A DNA stretch of 64,000 nucleotides from Bin80 sp965261255 (GCA_965261255.1 CBDHCQ010000004.1:1612001-1676000); one strand, 5' to 3'; positions 9,967-20,126 are shown, counted from the first letter of the stretch. Program-made: numbers and translations. Notes: generated from the sequence alone by a model not told the origin.

Positions 9967-11493
9967 ATGACTAAAATGAAACGACTTCCAGTACTGGCTG
10001 CGTTGGTTTTATCTCTTATGATTGCCTCTTGTGATTCTGGCTTTGAAGAGATGAACGTAAATCCAACCCAGGCCGACCAGATTGACCCCAATTTCAAGTT
10101 GACTAATATTCAACTTCGGATAAGCGGCGAGCGCTACGAGAACTGGCGGACTAACCTGATTTACAGTTCCGTCATGATTCAGCACTTTGCCACGCTGCCC
10201 ACCTACTGGGCGGGGGATAAGTATACTTATATCGGGTCGTATTCTGCAGCAATGTGGGATCGATACTATCCCAACATTGCCAGAAATGTTGAAGACCTGT
10301 TACAGCAAACTTCGGAAGATCCCGCGGATGCTAATCTCCATCATATCACGCAGGTCGTGCGTGTAATCATGTACCATCGACTTACTGATCTCTATGGGGA
10401 TGTACCTTATTCGGAAGCAGGCAAGGGCTTCCTAGAGGGTATTACACAGCCGAAATACGATGCTCAGTCGAGCATTTACTCCGATATGTTGGCTAAACTA
10501 GAGGCAGCAGCTACGGGACTTAATGGCTCCAACCGGTCTTTTGGTTCCGGTGACCTGATGTATCAGGGGGATGTTGACCAATGGCGCAAGCTGGCTAACT
10601 CACTTATGCTGCGGTTAGGGATGCGACTAGTTAAAGTCGACCCCGGTGCGGCACAAAGCTGGGTGCAGAAGGCAATTGCGGGCGGGACAATGGAGAGCAA
10701 CGACGACATAGCTTACATTCCTCATAATGATCCCTCTGGCTGGCGAAACGGTAATGGTTCTGTGTTCCTGGCGGATGGATCCCCGAGATTGAGCGAGTTC
10801 TTCGTCAATTGGATGGTTGGTCACAGTGACCCGCGCCTGTACGTTTACGGACAGAGCCCCGTTGCTGGCTCAGATCCAATCGGAATGCCTAACGGGCGCA
10901 TTACCGGCGGCTCAGATCCCGCTAATGGCATCGAAAATCATGCCAGTTGGGTAAGTTGCGATTCAGGGGCCGAGCCGTGTGGAATGGATGTATATATGGT
11001 GCCCAACGATGTGCTAAAGGGGCAGGACGATCCAATGTTTTTCATGACATATGCTGAGGTCGAACTTCTCAAAGCTGAAGCGGCGCAGCGTGGTTGGCAC
11101 AGCGGCGATGCCGCGACGCACTATGCAAACGGTGTTCGTGCCGCAATGGAGTACCTGTCAATGTATGGCGCCGCCGGTGATATACCAGGTGATGCGATTG
11201 ATGCGTATTTGGCAGCCAATCCGTATGATCCTGCAAACGGATTGAAAATGATTAACGAACAGTTATGGGCGGCTGTTTTGCTGAACGAGTATGAAGCCTT
11301 TGCGAACTGGCGTCGTACGGGTTATCCCGAACTCGTTCCGGTAAACTATCCAGGTAATGTAACCGGGGGCACGATCCCGCGTCGCTTAAGGTATCGGGAG
11401 AATGAAGCTGTAGCTAATCCCGACAACTACAATGCCGCAGTCGCTGCGCAGGGGCCCGACGAATTCACAACACGAATGTGGTGGGATCGATAG
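9967..11493 (+). CDS. SusD/RagB-family substrate-binding lipoprotein
   Basis: 508 residues with a lipoprotein signal: MKRLPVLAALVLSLMIASC puts the lipidated Cys at about residue 22. The body contains the SusD-like segments NVNPTQADQIDP, LTDLYGDVPYSEA and FMTYAEVELLKAEAA (TPR-like helix), and ends EFTTRMWWDR. It forms the surface lid over the SusC barrel encoded just upstream. The NVNPT and DVPYSEA segments suggest the SusD/RagB subgroup often seen with peptide or mixed substrates, but this is not decisive. A strong hairpin terminator follows. Confidence 0.93.
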   Translation: MTKMKRLPVLAALVLSLMIASCDSGFEEMNVNPTQADQIDPNFKLTNIQLRISGERYENWRTNLIYSSVMIQHFATLPTYWAGDKYTYIGSYSAAMWDRYYPNIARNVEDLLQQTSEDPADANLHHITQVVRVIMYHRLTDLYGDVPYSEAGKGFLEGITQPKYDAQSSIYSDMLAKLEAAATGLNGSNRSFGSGDLMYQGDVDQWRKLANSLMLRLGMRLVKVDPGAAQSWVQKAIAGGTMESNDDIAYIPHNDPSGWRNGNGSVFLADGSPRLSEFFVNWMVGHSDPRLYVYGQSPVAGSDPIGMPNGRITGGSDPANGIENHASWVSCDSGAEPCGMDVYMVPNDVLKGQDDPMFFMTYAEVELLKAEAAQRGWHSGDAATHYANGVRAAMEYLSMYGAAGDIPGDAIDAYLAANPYDPANGLKMINEQLWAAVLLNEYEAFANWRRTGYPELVPVNYPGNVTGGTIPRRLRYRENEAVANPDNYNAAVAAQGPDEFTTRMWWDR

Positions 11494-11554
11494 ATCAACA
11501 GGATAGCCTGCAACTTAATAGTCGCAGGGTTGCCTGATAAGTTTGAATATATGC

Positions 11555-11590
11555 AAGGGGCTCCGTGCAAGCGGGGCCCCTTCTTTTATC
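11555..11590 (+). terminator. Intrinsic terminator after susD
   Basis: The 7-bp stem AAGGGGC (11555-11561) pairs with GCCCCTT (11576-11582) and is followed by CTTTTAT. It lies 60 bp after the susD stop and just reaches the stop codon of the convergent GWxTD-like gene. Confidence 0.8.
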
Positions 11591-13289
11591 GTTCAAATTC
11601 CAGCTCCAAAGATCTAGAAACCGAAGTGCCTGCAACCTTGTCATTGATCGTTAGCGTGAGGATAAAAGGCCCTGGAATGGCCCAGCGTTCGATATCCACA
11701 ACCACGAATTCGCGTATAGTTGAGTTTTGACCCTCAGACTCGAAGGAAGCCGTAATCGGTTGCTTGCCCTCACCACTCAACGAATACGCTACCGAGTAGT
11801 TGGTGCGATCTTGCTCGTCAAAACGCAGAAAATATGCCTCAAAGTACAGGGCAAACGGCGTTGTTGCATCAATGGTCTTACGCATGTAAGGAATGGCACC
11901 ATCGAAGTGTTTTTGGGATTCCAAAAATAGTGGTTTCAGGTCACTGATCTCCAAAGAAGTGCCATCTCCCCGAAGAGCTTCCAATGTATCAATCGTGGCA
12001 ACCCCTATTGCCCAGGCTGCTGCTGGTTGTGGAGGTATAGAATCTGGGACAGTCCAATGCAATGACCATTGCATTGCTACAGGTGATGCAGAAGTGAAAT
12101 TGGGGATTATCCAGGATTGAACAGGGGTTTCTGGAGCAGCGCCCCGTGGCAAATGGTATCGTCGAATACGAACCTCTTGGGGCTCAAATTCTTCGTCTCT
12201 TGATGCTAGGGCCACACTTATTATGAAGTCAGAGGATATGGCTTGTCTCAGTTGTTCAGAACGACGCACCATACTTCGACTGGGTCGAACTGCGCTCAAA
12301 TCAATATTCCAGTAAGCCTCCAGTCTCGTAGAACCATCCTGGTCCAAATATCGGATAAATCGTGTCTGCGGTTCAAGCTCCACTGCATTGCCGTACACTT
12401 GGGTTACACTGTTTGGGACGGTTCTTGCCCGACTTAGTTGATGTTGATCATCTCGTAGCCTTGTATCCTGGATTGCCTTTTGCGAGAATTCGTAAGGTCG
12501 TAGAGGCTCCGAGGTGGGTAGTGTTGTGTAGTTCACGACGGCATCGTATACGGCACCATAATGGGGGTGCTCCATGGCCAGCTGCCCAAATATATCCTCC
12601 ATCCATGCGAGTAGGATGGCTACATGTCTTGGACTTCGAAGGTTCGGGGAGATAAGCGCATCGGGCGTATCAATCCGGTACGGTCTGCGACGAGACTGCT
12701 GTACAAAGAGGTAATGGGCGTCATCATGGATATTGCGGTAAACCCATATTTCGTTTCGTGGCAATCTAAATTCCAAGGGCAAGGTCAGAAGCCTGGAGTT
12801 TTGAAGGGATATGACGGCCGCCCTCCAGGGTCTGCCGAGTCGCACAAATATACGCCCCCGGTCATCCACTCCAAGCGGATCTCTTTGATGCGCATACTCA
12901 CGCTGGGCATAATAAACCCTGTACAGATGCTCTTCGACTCTTTCATTGTACAGGGTTGCTGGCAACGGATCCTGTTGATGCCACCAGGATACGATTGCGT
13001 TAGCATCATCGGGCGTACCTTCGCCTGATATAAGTGCTTGCAGTGATTGATTGATCGCCGATTCTTCGGGAGTAATAAGTGCTATCCAGTGCAGGTGATG
13101 TACCAGCGCTTCCCTGTCTCCAACCTCCGGATCTGCTGCTTTGCCAAGCCAGTCGAGGTATGCAGTAGCGGCCTCTGCATAAAGCGGAACATTCTCGTCG
13201 GTGAAGACACGTGCAATATCCACTTCCTGGGCCAATAATGGCCAAACTGCGAGTAATTGAAGTCCAAAAATGGAAAGAACCCGTATCAT
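11586..13289 (-). CDS. Secreted GWxTD-domain-like protein
   Basis: 567 residues with a cleavable signal peptide (MIRVLSIFGLQLLAVWPLLAQ). Near residues 155-185 is a segment REYAHQRDPLGVDDRGRI followed by FVRLGRP and, about 35 residues on, EIWVYRN. This matches the layout of the Bacteroidota GWxTD domain (GWxTD-RGRIY-x-GxP ... E-W-Y), although the namesake GWxTD is degenerate here (GVDD). The domain's function is unknown; such proteins are exported and often large. It is convergent with the SusC/D locus and divergent from the VCBS lipoprotein gene 45 bp away. The call is moderate because the core motif deviates. Confidence 0.65.
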   Translation of the reverse strand: MIRVLSIFGLQLLAVWPLLAQEVDIARVFTDENVPLYAEAATAYLDWLGKAADPEVGDREALVHHLHWIALITPEESAINQSLQALISGEGTPDDANAIVSWWHQQDPLPATLYNERVEEHLYRVYYAQREYAHQRDPLGVDDRGRIFVRLGRPWRAAVISLQNSRLLTLPLEFRLPRNEIWVYRNIHDDAHYLFVQQSRRRPYRIDTPDALISPNLRSPRHVAILLAWMEDIFGQLAMEHPHYGAVYDAVVNYTTLPTSEPLRPYEFSQKAIQDTRLRDDQHQLSRARTVPNSVTQVYGNAVELEPQTRFIRYLDQDGSTRLEAYWNIDLSAVRPSRSMVRRSEQLRQAISSDFIISVALASRDEEFEPQEVRIRRYHLPRGAAPETPVQSWIIPNFTSASPVAMQWSLHWTVPDSIPPQPAAAWAIGVATIDTLEALRGDGTSLEISDLKPLFLESQKHFDGAIPYMRKTIDATTPFALYFEAYFLRFDEQDRTNYSVAYSLSGEGKQPITASFESEGQNSTIREFVVVDIERWAIPGPFILTLTINDKVAGTSVSRSLELEFER

Positions 13290-13334
13290 CTTCGTTGGAC
13301 TCGGTCACAGTGAAAGCTGGAAAGAAATATCTGT

Positions 13335-16300
13335 ATGCTAATAACCTGTCGAAAAATCGTCATAAGCTCGATAAGTTTAGTCCTGCTAATCGGCTGTACG
13401 CGTGAGCGGCCGTTATTCACGCTCATGGAACAGACCGGTATTACCTTTGAAAACAGAATTGTAGAGCAAGATGCGTTTAATGTGCTGGAATATGAGTACT
13501 TCTATAACGGGGGAGGGGTTGCAGCAGGAGATCTCAATAACGATGGCCGGGTAGACCTGTATTTCACGGCAAATATGGTGCCTGATCAACTTTATCTGAA
13601 CCGCGGTGATTGGGCATTTGAGGATGTAACCGAACAAACAGGCATTATACATGAGCCCACCTGGACCACGGGTGTAACCATGGTTGATATCAATGGTGAC
13701 GGCTGGCTGGATATTTATGTTTGTCGCAGTGGCAATGTTGCAACGGATCGTCGACGCAATGCACTCTATGTGAATCAGGGCAATCTAAACTTCAAAAATG
13801 AAGCGGCAAGATATGGACTGGATGATCCCTCTTATTCAAATCATGCTGCGTTCTTTGATTACGACAGGGATGGAGACTTGGACATGTACCTGTTGAATCA
13901 CTCTATACGGCGTTATTCTCATTTCGTTGTAGACTATATGCGCGCACAGCGTGATTCGTTAGCAGGCGACAAACTCTTTCGCAACGACGACGGAGTATTC
14001 ACAGATGTAAGCGAAACAGCCGGTATTATTGGTAATCCATTGGGCTATGGTTTGAGCGTTGTTGTTAGCGACATCAATGGTGATCTTTGGCCCGATCTCT
14101 ATATATCAAATGATTACATCGAGGATGACTACCTGTACATTAATCAGCAGAACGGTACGTTCGCTGAGTCAATCCGATCGTACCTGACGCACACGTCATA
14201 TGCGTCAATGGGCGCCGACATTGCTGATATTAACAATGATATGCAGGCGGATATTCTAACGCTAGATATGTTGGCGGAAGACAATTTTCGTCAGAAAGTA
14301 CTCAAAGGTCCCGAAGACTACAAGTTTTACGCACAATTGCGTGCAGATGGGTTTCACGAGCAATACATGCGCAATATGCTCCATTTGCGTCGCGGCGTTG
14401 ATTTTGTAGAAATTGGACAGCTTTCAGGTATTTCGAATACGGACTGGAGTTGGGCTCCGCTATTTGCTGACCTGGACAGAGATGGTCTAAAAGATCTGAT
14501 TGTAACTAACGGCTATCTACGTGACTACACAGACCTTGATTTTCTATCGACTACATTACCCGACGCGTCAAAGGCAGCTGAAATGCGTGGAGAAGCTGTA
14601 TCGGGGTTGGCCCTTGTAGAGCAAATGTCCTCAACTCGCGTAGCAAACTATGTCTTCAGGGGACGGGATGGTATTCATTTTGACAATGTTACCATTGACT
14701 GGGGGATGGAGCTCCCAACACACTCCAATGGCATGACTCTGGCGGATCTGGATGGTGATCTTGATTTAGATCTTGTCGTGAATAACGTCAATCATCAGGC
14801 ATTGCTGTATCGCAATGAGTCAGAGGAGCAGGGAAGGGGGGGAGCATTGAGAGTGGCTCTGGAAGGATTCCCAGGTAATAGCCATGGCGTGGGATCCAAG
14901 GTGATTATCCATGGCGGGGAAGGTGCATCAATCATGCAAGAGGCGGTTTTTGTGCGTGGTTACCTTTCATCTCTTGAACCGAATCTACTTTTTGGAACGG
15001 GTCAATGGGGCGAAGTTGACATAGATGTTTACTGGCCTGATGGGCGCTTACAGCAATTGAAGGATATTGCCACTAACCAGACCGTCAGGATCGAGTACAG
15101 CGATAGATCCCCAATACAATCATTGTCAGAGGCCATCGAAAAAGGCCAGCATGTTTTTGTGCAGGATTACACCTCGGGGCTGGACTTTAGGCATAGAGAG
15201 GACACTTACTCTGACTGGGATATCCAGCCACTATTGCCTCGAGATCTGGCACAGGAGGGGCCGGCTTTAACGAGTGGAGATGTGAACGGTGATAACCTTG
15301 TTGACATCTTTCTGGGAGGTGCTCGAGGTCAGGCAGCAATGCTGTACCTACAACAATTGGATGGTACATATATAGGTGTAGAGCTTCCAGTATTTGAGCA
15401 GCATGCAGCGTACGAGGATGTTGATGCCGTTTTCGCAGATTTTTCCGGTGATGGTGCTCTTGATCTCTATGTGGTGAGTGGAGGAGGCCCTGATCCCGCA
15501 TACTGGCAAGACCGACTTTACATTAATACCGGCTTTGGAAACCTGTCACATACTCCTGACCTGTTGCCCCCAATCCATACAGTGACAAGCACTGTTGCAC
15601 CAAATGATATAGACGGCGATGGAGACATAGATTTATTTATTGGTGGACTTCATATTTCCGGTGAGTTCGGAAAAGCCCCACGTAGTTATCTGTTGGAAAA
15701 TACTCCGCAAGGTTTTCGGGATCAGACAGCTTCCTGGGCACCAGAGCTACAGAATCCAGGGATGCTAACGACTGCTGTTTGGGCAGATGTTCACGGTGAC
15801 GAGAGAAAAGAACTCCTTATTGCAGGGCACTGGATGACAATACGTATCTACTGCATGAAAGAATCTATCATTCTGGAGGAATGCACGGCGTCTTTGCGAT
15901 TGGCAGACCAGAATGGGCTATGGAATCAGATTGTGCCTGCTGATCTAGACATGGATGGGGATACAGATCTTATTGCCGGTAATAGGGGGTGGAACGCACA
16001 AATTCAGATTTCTCCTGAAAATCCAGCTATGCTGTATACGGGTGATCTGGATCGCTCCGGTACATGGGATATCATACACAGCGGTTTTGTTAAGGGTTTG
16101 GAGGTGCCTATCGCTTCCCGGGATCAGATGGTTACCCAACTGCCAGATGTACGTCTACGATTCCCAAAATATTCGGATTATGCTGCAGCGACTACTGATG
16201 AAATCATGTCTGGTTATGATGAATCAACAAACCTGCTTGAAGTAAGTAACGCCACCTCAGTTATCTTTGAATTAACCGGGAACGGTACATTTGAATCCAG

Positions 16301-16619
16301 ACCACTACCCTTGGCTGCACAATTTTCACCAGTCAGAGACGCCCTTGTTATGGATGTGAACCAAGACGAGTACCTGGATATTCTATTGGTAGGTAACGAT
16401 TATGCTAATAGAGCAGAGGAGGGCCGGATGAATAGCAGCAGAGGCTTGATGCTATTCGGGGATGGTGCGTTTAACTTTCAGGAAATGAAAACCGGTAATT
16501 TTTGGACGCGTGGAGATGCACGTAGGCTGATCAGGGTCAACAATCGTGTGATCGTCGCGAATAACCATGGTCCGCTTGATACATTTTTGATCCCGGATAG
16601 AGTGGAGCATAAACCGTGA
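13335..16619 (+). CDS. VCBS/FG-GAP repeat lipoprotein with ASPIC/UnbV-type domain
   Basis: 1094 residues. The signal SSISLVLLIGC places a lipid-modified Cys at about residue 21. Many calcium-binding FG-GAP/VCBS loops of the DxDxDGxxD type follow: GDLNNDGRVDLYF, DINGDGWLDIYV, DYDRDGDLDMYL, DLDGDLDLDLVV, DIDGDGDIDLFI, DVNQDEYLDILL. Between the two beta-propeller halves, around residues 500-590, a GSKVIIHGG...YLSSLEPNLLFG...VYWPDGR segment resembles the ASPIC/UnbV domain. Such proteins are surface-anchored and commonly lie beside SusC/D loci, where they may bind ligands; the role here is unknown. Confidence 0.88.
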   Translation: MLITCRKIVISSISLVLLIGCTRERPLFTLMEQTGITFENRIVEQDAFNVLEYEYFYNGGGVAAGDLNNDGRVDLYFTANMVPDQLYLNRGDWAFEDVTEQTGIIHEPTWTTGVTMVDINGDGWLDIYVCRSGNVATDRRRNALYVNQGNLNFKNEAARYGLDDPSYSNHAAFFDYDRDGDLDMYLLNHSIRRYSHFVVDYMRAQRDSLAGDKLFRNDDGVFTDVSETAGIIGNPLGYGLSVVVSDINGDLWPDLYISNDYIEDDYLYINQQNGTFAESIRSYLTHTSYASMGADIADINNDMQADILTLDMLAEDNFRQKVLKGPEDYKFYAQLRADGFHEQYMRNMLHLRRGVDFVEIGQLSGISNTDWSWAPLFADLDRDGLKDLIVTNGYLRDYTDLDFLSTTLPDASKAAEMRGEAVSGLALVEQMSSTRVANYVFRGRDGIHFDNVTIDWGMELPTHSNGMTLADLDGDLDLDLVVNNVNHQALLYRNESEEQGRGGALRVALEGFPGNSHGVGSKVIIHGGEGASIMQEAVFVRGYLSSLEPNLLFGTGQWGEVDIDVYWPDGRLQQLKDIATNQTVRIEYSDRSPIQSLSEAIEKGQHVFVQDYTSGLDFRHREDTYSDWDIQPLLPRDLAQEGPALTSGDVNGDNLVDIFLGGARGQAAMLYLQQLDGTYIGVELPVFEQHAAYEDVDAVFADFSGDGALDLYVVSGGGPDPAYWQDRLYINTGFGNLSHTPDLLPPIHTVTSTVAPNDIDGDGDIDLFIGGLHISGEFGKAPRSYLLENTPQGFRDQTASWAPELQNPGMLTTAVWADVHGDERKELLIAGHWMTIRIYCMKESIILEECTASLRLADQNGLWNQIVPADLDMDGDTDLIAGNRGWNAQIQISPENPAMLYTGDLDRSGTWDIIHSGFVKGLEVPIASRDQMVTQLPDVRLRFPKYSDYAAATTDEIMSGYDESTNLLEVSNATSVIFELTGNGTFESRPLPLAAQFSPVRDALVMDVNQDEYLDILLVGNDYANRAEEGRMNSSRGLMLFGDGAFNFQEMKTGNFWTRGDARRLIRVNNRVIVANNHGPLDTFLIPDRVEHKP

Positions 16620-16660
16620 TTTTTTATCTCTCAAAACAACGCTAGACCAATTTATCTCTT

Positions 16661-17305
16661 ATGTGTGGACGGATAGCACAAACCAATAGTCCAGAAGAGC
16701 TTGCAGAGTTGTTTGGTACCCAAATAGGTGTTGACAAACTTGCGGATATCACTCCCTCATACAATGTAGCTCCAAGTAGTAAAATAATTGCGCTGAGCCT
16801 AAGTGCGTACGGTGATGAAATGTGGACTACACTGCAATGGGGGATGTTGCCAATATGGTCGCGAATGAAGCGCCCTGTGATCAATGCGCGGATGGAGACC
16901 GTGGGGGGTAAACCAATGTTCAGAGATTCATTTTCAAAACGCCGTTGCGTGATCCCTGCAACAGCATACTATGAATGGCTATCCTCTCCCTCCGGGAAAC
17001 AGCCCTATTGTATCCGGTTAGAGAACGATGTGCCACTTATGCTGGCGGGGTTATATCGTGACGGCCAGTGTGTTATTCTGACACGGCCAGCTAGGGAGGG
17101 TATTGCGTTCATTCATGATCGAATGCCAGTCGTTTTGAATTCCGAAATGATTAGAGAATATTTAAGCACATTGGAGTCCGCGTTCAACTTAATTGAGTTG
17201 GATACCGATATCAAATTGCGGACTTACCCAGTAAACAGAAAGGTTGGAAACCCAAGGTACAACAACCCTGCCTGCCTCAATCCGGTCACCCAGACGTCGG
17301 CTTAG
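16661..17305 (+). CDS. yedK: SRAP-domain protein (YedK/HMCES family)
   Basis: 214 residues beginning MCGRI, which puts the catalytic Cys2 at the N-terminus after Met removal. The conserved NARMETV, CVIPATAYYEW (active-site Glu) and FIHDRMPVVL (active-site His) motifs are all present. The family forms a thiazolidine cross-link with abasic sites in single-stranded DNA, protecting them during replication. Start is fixed by the need for Cys2. It is followed 10 bp later by an M24 peptidase gene. Confidence 0.93.
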   Translation: MCGRIAQTNSPEELAELFGTQIGVDKLADITPSYNVAPSSKIIALSLSAYGDEMWTTLQWGMLPIWSRMKRPVINARMETVGGKPMFRDSFSKRRCVIPATAYYEWLSSPSGKQPYCIRLENDVPLMLAGLYRDGQCVILTRPAREGIAFIHDRMPVVLNSEMIREYLSTLESAFNLIELDTDIKLRTYPVNRKVGNPRYNNPACLNPVTQTSA

Positions 17306-17315
17306 CTGCGGGATT

Positions 17316-18380
17316 ATGCCGGCAGACCATCTAATTCGGGAAATACTACGTTCCAAGGATGCGACGGGTATAATCATTAGCCATTTGCCGCATATACGAT
17401 GGATCTCCGGATTCACGGGATCTACTGGTCTTCTGATCGCCCGCGGAAATAAGTTTGAATTATTGACGAACAGTATATACGAAACCCAGGCAGCCTCGGA
17501 GGTATGTGGGGCAGAGGTCCACATAGGCTCGCATTCTATGGCTGAGTTTGCCAAGGAGGAGGGCTTGGTGAATTCGGAAGACAGGTTAGTTATTCAACCA
17601 GAATATCTGACAGTAGCAGAACTTACCGCATGGGAATCCGCTGTACCTGGGATATCATTCATCCCCGTCGAAAATTTATTGGATAAGCATGTCGCCTTAA
17701 AATCGGCAGAAGATATTGCCGGTATGCGCCGAGCACAGGCTATTTCGGATACTGTATTTAAAGAAATACTTCAACATATCCAACCAGGTATTCGGGAGAA
17801 CGAGCTGGCAGCAAGGATAAACTATCATCATTTGATGCTCGGTGCTTCAGCGATGGCATTCGAAACAATCGTCGCCTCTGGTTTGAACAGCGCATTGCCA
17901 CATGCTCGTCCGAGCGAGCGAAAACTACAGCCTGGGGAGCCATTATTACTGGATTTTGGATGTATGGCTGATGGATTTGTTTCGGACATGACACGTACTC
18001 TACATGTAGGCGAACCAAGTAAAAAATTCATTAGAGCCTACGGGGCAGTCCAGGTGGCACAGGAGCGGGCAATATCTTCGGCTTCTGCCGACGTAGAAAT
18101 ATCCACAGTTTCCCAAGTTGCCCAGGATAGCCTGAAAGAGTTTGGGCTCAATGAGTTTTTTATTCATAGTGTAGGCCACGGGATAGGCTTAGAGGTTCAC
18201 GAGTGGCCGCGTTTATCCTCCGATTCCTCTTCAATTTTACGTAAAGGTTATACGGTAACAATAGAGCCGGGCGTCTATTTCCCGGGCGAGTTTGGGATCA
18301 GGATTGAGGACACAATTCTAATCAATTCCAATACTTGCGAACGTTTATCTACCATTGGGCGAGATCTGCTGGTTATTTGA
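17316..18380 (+). CDS. M24-family aminopeptidase (Xaa-Pro peptidase type)
   Basis: 354 residues from the ATG at 17316; an earlier in-frame Met at 17244 would overlap yedK by 62 nt and adds no conserved sequence. The creatinase-like N-terminal domain is followed by the pita-bread catalytic domain with all metal ligands: LLLDFGCMADGFVSDMTRT (two Asp), HSVGHGIGLEVHEWP (His), TIEPGVYFPG and GIRIEDT (two Glu). Such enzymes cleave X-Pro bonds or dipeptides. The TGA stop overlaps the ATG of the glycosyltransferase gene (TGATG), so the two are probably translationally coupled. Confidence 0.9.
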   Translation: MPADHLIREILRSKDATGIIISHLPHIRWISGFTGSTGLLIARGNKFELLTNSIYETQAASEVCGAEVHIGSHSMAEFAKEEGLVNSEDRLVIQPEYLTVAELTAWESAVPGISFIPVENLLDKHVALKSAEDIAGMRRAQAISDTVFKEILQHIQPGIRENELAARINYHHLMLGASAMAFETIVASGLNSALPHARPSERKLQPGEPLLLDFGCMADGFVSDMTRTLHVGEPSKKFIRAYGAVQVAQERAISSASADVEISTVSQVAQDSLKEFGLNEFFIHSVGHGIGLEVHEWPRLSSDSSSILRKGYTVTIEPGVYFPGEFGIRIEDTILINSNTCERLSTIGRDLLVI

Positions 18381-19651
18381 TGAAGCATGTGCTGGTCGTA
18401 GCTTACTATTTTCCGCCACTGGGACTCAGTGGTGTTCAACGGATTGCAGGTTTTGTGCGTCACTTTCCTGAGTATGGATGGCAACCAACCGTACTCACTG
18501 CAAAACCAGCGGGTTATTTTGCTCATGACAACTCACTTTGGGCACCTATACAAGAAGCAGGGATCCGTGTAATACAGACGGGAAGCCTTGATCCAACACG
18601 CTTCTTCCGGGCAGGTCGCACAATTAGCTTTCCTCGAGAATCGAAAAGGAAAGTGCTCACTTATGTCAGTAACTGGGTTTTTGTACCCGACAACAAACTA
18701 GGTTGGATGCCTTTTGCAGTTCGGGCCGGTTTAAGAGAAGCAACACTTCAACCCTTTAGTGCAATTCTTTCTAGTGCACCTCCCTATACCGGCCACCTAG
18801 TGGGCAGGAAAATCGCTCGGCGCTTAGGATTGCCGTTTGTCACTGATTTTCGTGACGATTGGTTGGGTAATCCAAGACATATCTACCCAACCTCTTTGCA
18901 TCGACAGCTCCACGTTCGACAGGAGCGACAAGTTCTCCAGCATGCATCCGCAGTCACCACGATTAACCGTCCGATTCTAGACGGGTTAAAGACCAGACAC
19001 AAACATCTTAAAATTCCTGGGTATGTTATCCCCCATGGATACGAAGAACAACGCGCTTCATTAGCAACAAGAACGAATCATGAAAATCAGCTTCGCCTTG
19101 TCTATACGGGCGTGTTTTACGATGCTCAGACTCCCGAATATTTTTTACGTGGTTTAAGAGAATTCTTGATTCAACATCCTGACATGCGTAACCGGGTTTC
19201 GGCAATCTTCGCAGGGTTAGTGCCGAACGATTTCGCTCGACTTGTGCGGAGTTTGAAGCTTGAACAGGTGGTTCAATATGTGGGATATCTAGAGCACAGT
19301 AGTGTCGTTGCACTCCAACAGAAAGCCGATATATTGTGGATGACCATTGGCAATCGACCTAGTGCATCACAGATTTCGACGGGCAAATTATTCGAGTATA
19401 TGGGAACCAGGAAGCCGATATTGGCATTGGTACCCCCGGGAGCTGCAAGCGACACATTACACCGCTACGGAGCCGCGTACGTCGTTTCTCCCGAAGATGT
19501 AAATCAAGCGACGCAAGCACTAAGTCGGATAAGAAACGATTGGCGAGATCAATGTTTTCCGAAGCCGGACGAAGCGTTCGTCTCCACGCTTAGCCGCAAG
19601 CATCTTACACAGAAATTGTCTGATGTGCTTAATACCGTAGTGCAAGCGTAA
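18380..19651 (+). CDS. GT-B glycosyltransferase (family 4-like)
   Basis: 423 residues, start at the ATG overlapping the upstream stop. The N-terminal sequence MKHVLVVAYYFPPLGLSGVQR and the C-terminal GKLFEYMGTRKPILALVPPG are typical of GT4-like enzymes with two Rossmann domains; the latter contains the acidic residue that contacts the nucleotide-sugar. Acceptor and donor cannot be inferred; no other polysaccharide genes are adjacent. Confidence 0.85.
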   Translation: MKHVLVVAYYFPPLGLSGVQRIAGFVRHFPEYGWQPTVLTAKPAGYFAHDNSLWAPIQEAGIRVIQTGSLDPTRFFRAGRTISFPRESKRKVLTYVSNWVFVPDNKLGWMPFAVRAGLREATLQPFSAILSSAPPYTGHLVGRKIARRLGLPFVTDFRDDWLGNPRHIYPTSLHRQLHVRQERQVLQHASAVTTINRPILDGLKTRHKHLKIPGYVIPHGYEEQRASLATRTNHENQLRLVYTGVFYDAQTPEYFLRGLREFLIQHPDMRNRVSAIFAGLVPNDFARLVRSLKLEQVVQYVGYLEHSSVVALQQKADILWMTIGNRPSASQISTGKLFEYMGTRKPILALVPPGAASDTLHRYGAAYVVSPEDVNQATQALSRIRNDWRDQCFPKPDEAFVSTLSRKHLTQKLSDVLNTVVQA

Positions 19652-19682
19652 GCCAAAGAATAAAACTGAAAACAGAGTCACT

Positions 19683-20090
19683 ATGTCCCAGAAAAGGCTT
19701 GATCTGGTATTCGGGTCCACTTTCGAAGAGTTGGACTGTGCGGTGGAAGCCTTGCAGGAGTTTATACCAACTATGGAACTGGATGACGACTTGGCCTACA
19801 GGGTCATCCTACTTGCAAGCGAAGCCCTAACGAATGCCATGGAGCATGGAAACCAATGGGATGAGAACAAGAATGCAACTCTTAGCCTAGTTAAGGATGG
19901 AAATCTAATTGAGGTGATTGTAACCGATGAAGGTAAAGGTATCCATTGGACGCAGCATGACCCGTTAGCGGAATCTAATCAATTAGCTGATCACGGCCGA
20001 GGGCAATTTTTTATGTCTAAGATGGCCGACGAGATTCACGTCGAGGGTGACGGCTGCAGGCTACGTCTGGTATTCTATAGTCAAACGTAG
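19683..20090 (+). CDS. RsbW/SpoIIAB-type anti-sigma regulatory kinase (HATPase)
   Basis: 135 residues consisting only of a GHKL ATPase fold. The N-box is SEALTNAMEHGN, the G1 box VTDEGKGIHW and the G2-like segment DHGRGQFFMSKMAD. Proteins like this bind a sigma factor or phosphorylate a STAS antagonist in partner switching. A STAS protein is encoded far away at 55614-55961, which could be a partner, though nothing proves it. The 3' end is embedded in a perfect 14-bp inverted repeat. Convergent with the T9SS cargo gene. Confidence 0.88.
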   Translation: MSQKRLDLVFGSTFEELDCAVEALQEFIPTMELDDDLAYRVILLASEALTNAMEHGNQWDENKNATLSLVKDGNLIEVIVTDEGKGIHWTQHDPLAESNQLADHGRGQFFMSKMADEIHVEGDGCRLRLVFYSQT

Positions 20091-20098
20091 CCTGCAGC
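20053..20098. repeat. Perfect 14-bp inverted repeat spanning the stop codon of the RsbW-like gene
   Basis: GCTGCAGGCTACGT (20053-20066) is exactly repeated in inverted form at 20085-20098, with an 18-nt loop. The right arm contains the TAG stop (20088-20090). It lies between two convergent genes and could serve as a bidirectional transcription barrier, but there is no adjacent T-run. Confidence 0.8.
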
Positions 20099-20126
20099 GT
20101 AGATATCAAGCAATTCAGCCTAGGTG

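Noticed and set aside
6767..11493. Full polysaccharide utilisation locus
   Set aside because: SusC and SusD are present but no glycoside hydrolase, lyase or sensor gene is adjacent, so only an uptake pair can be claimed.
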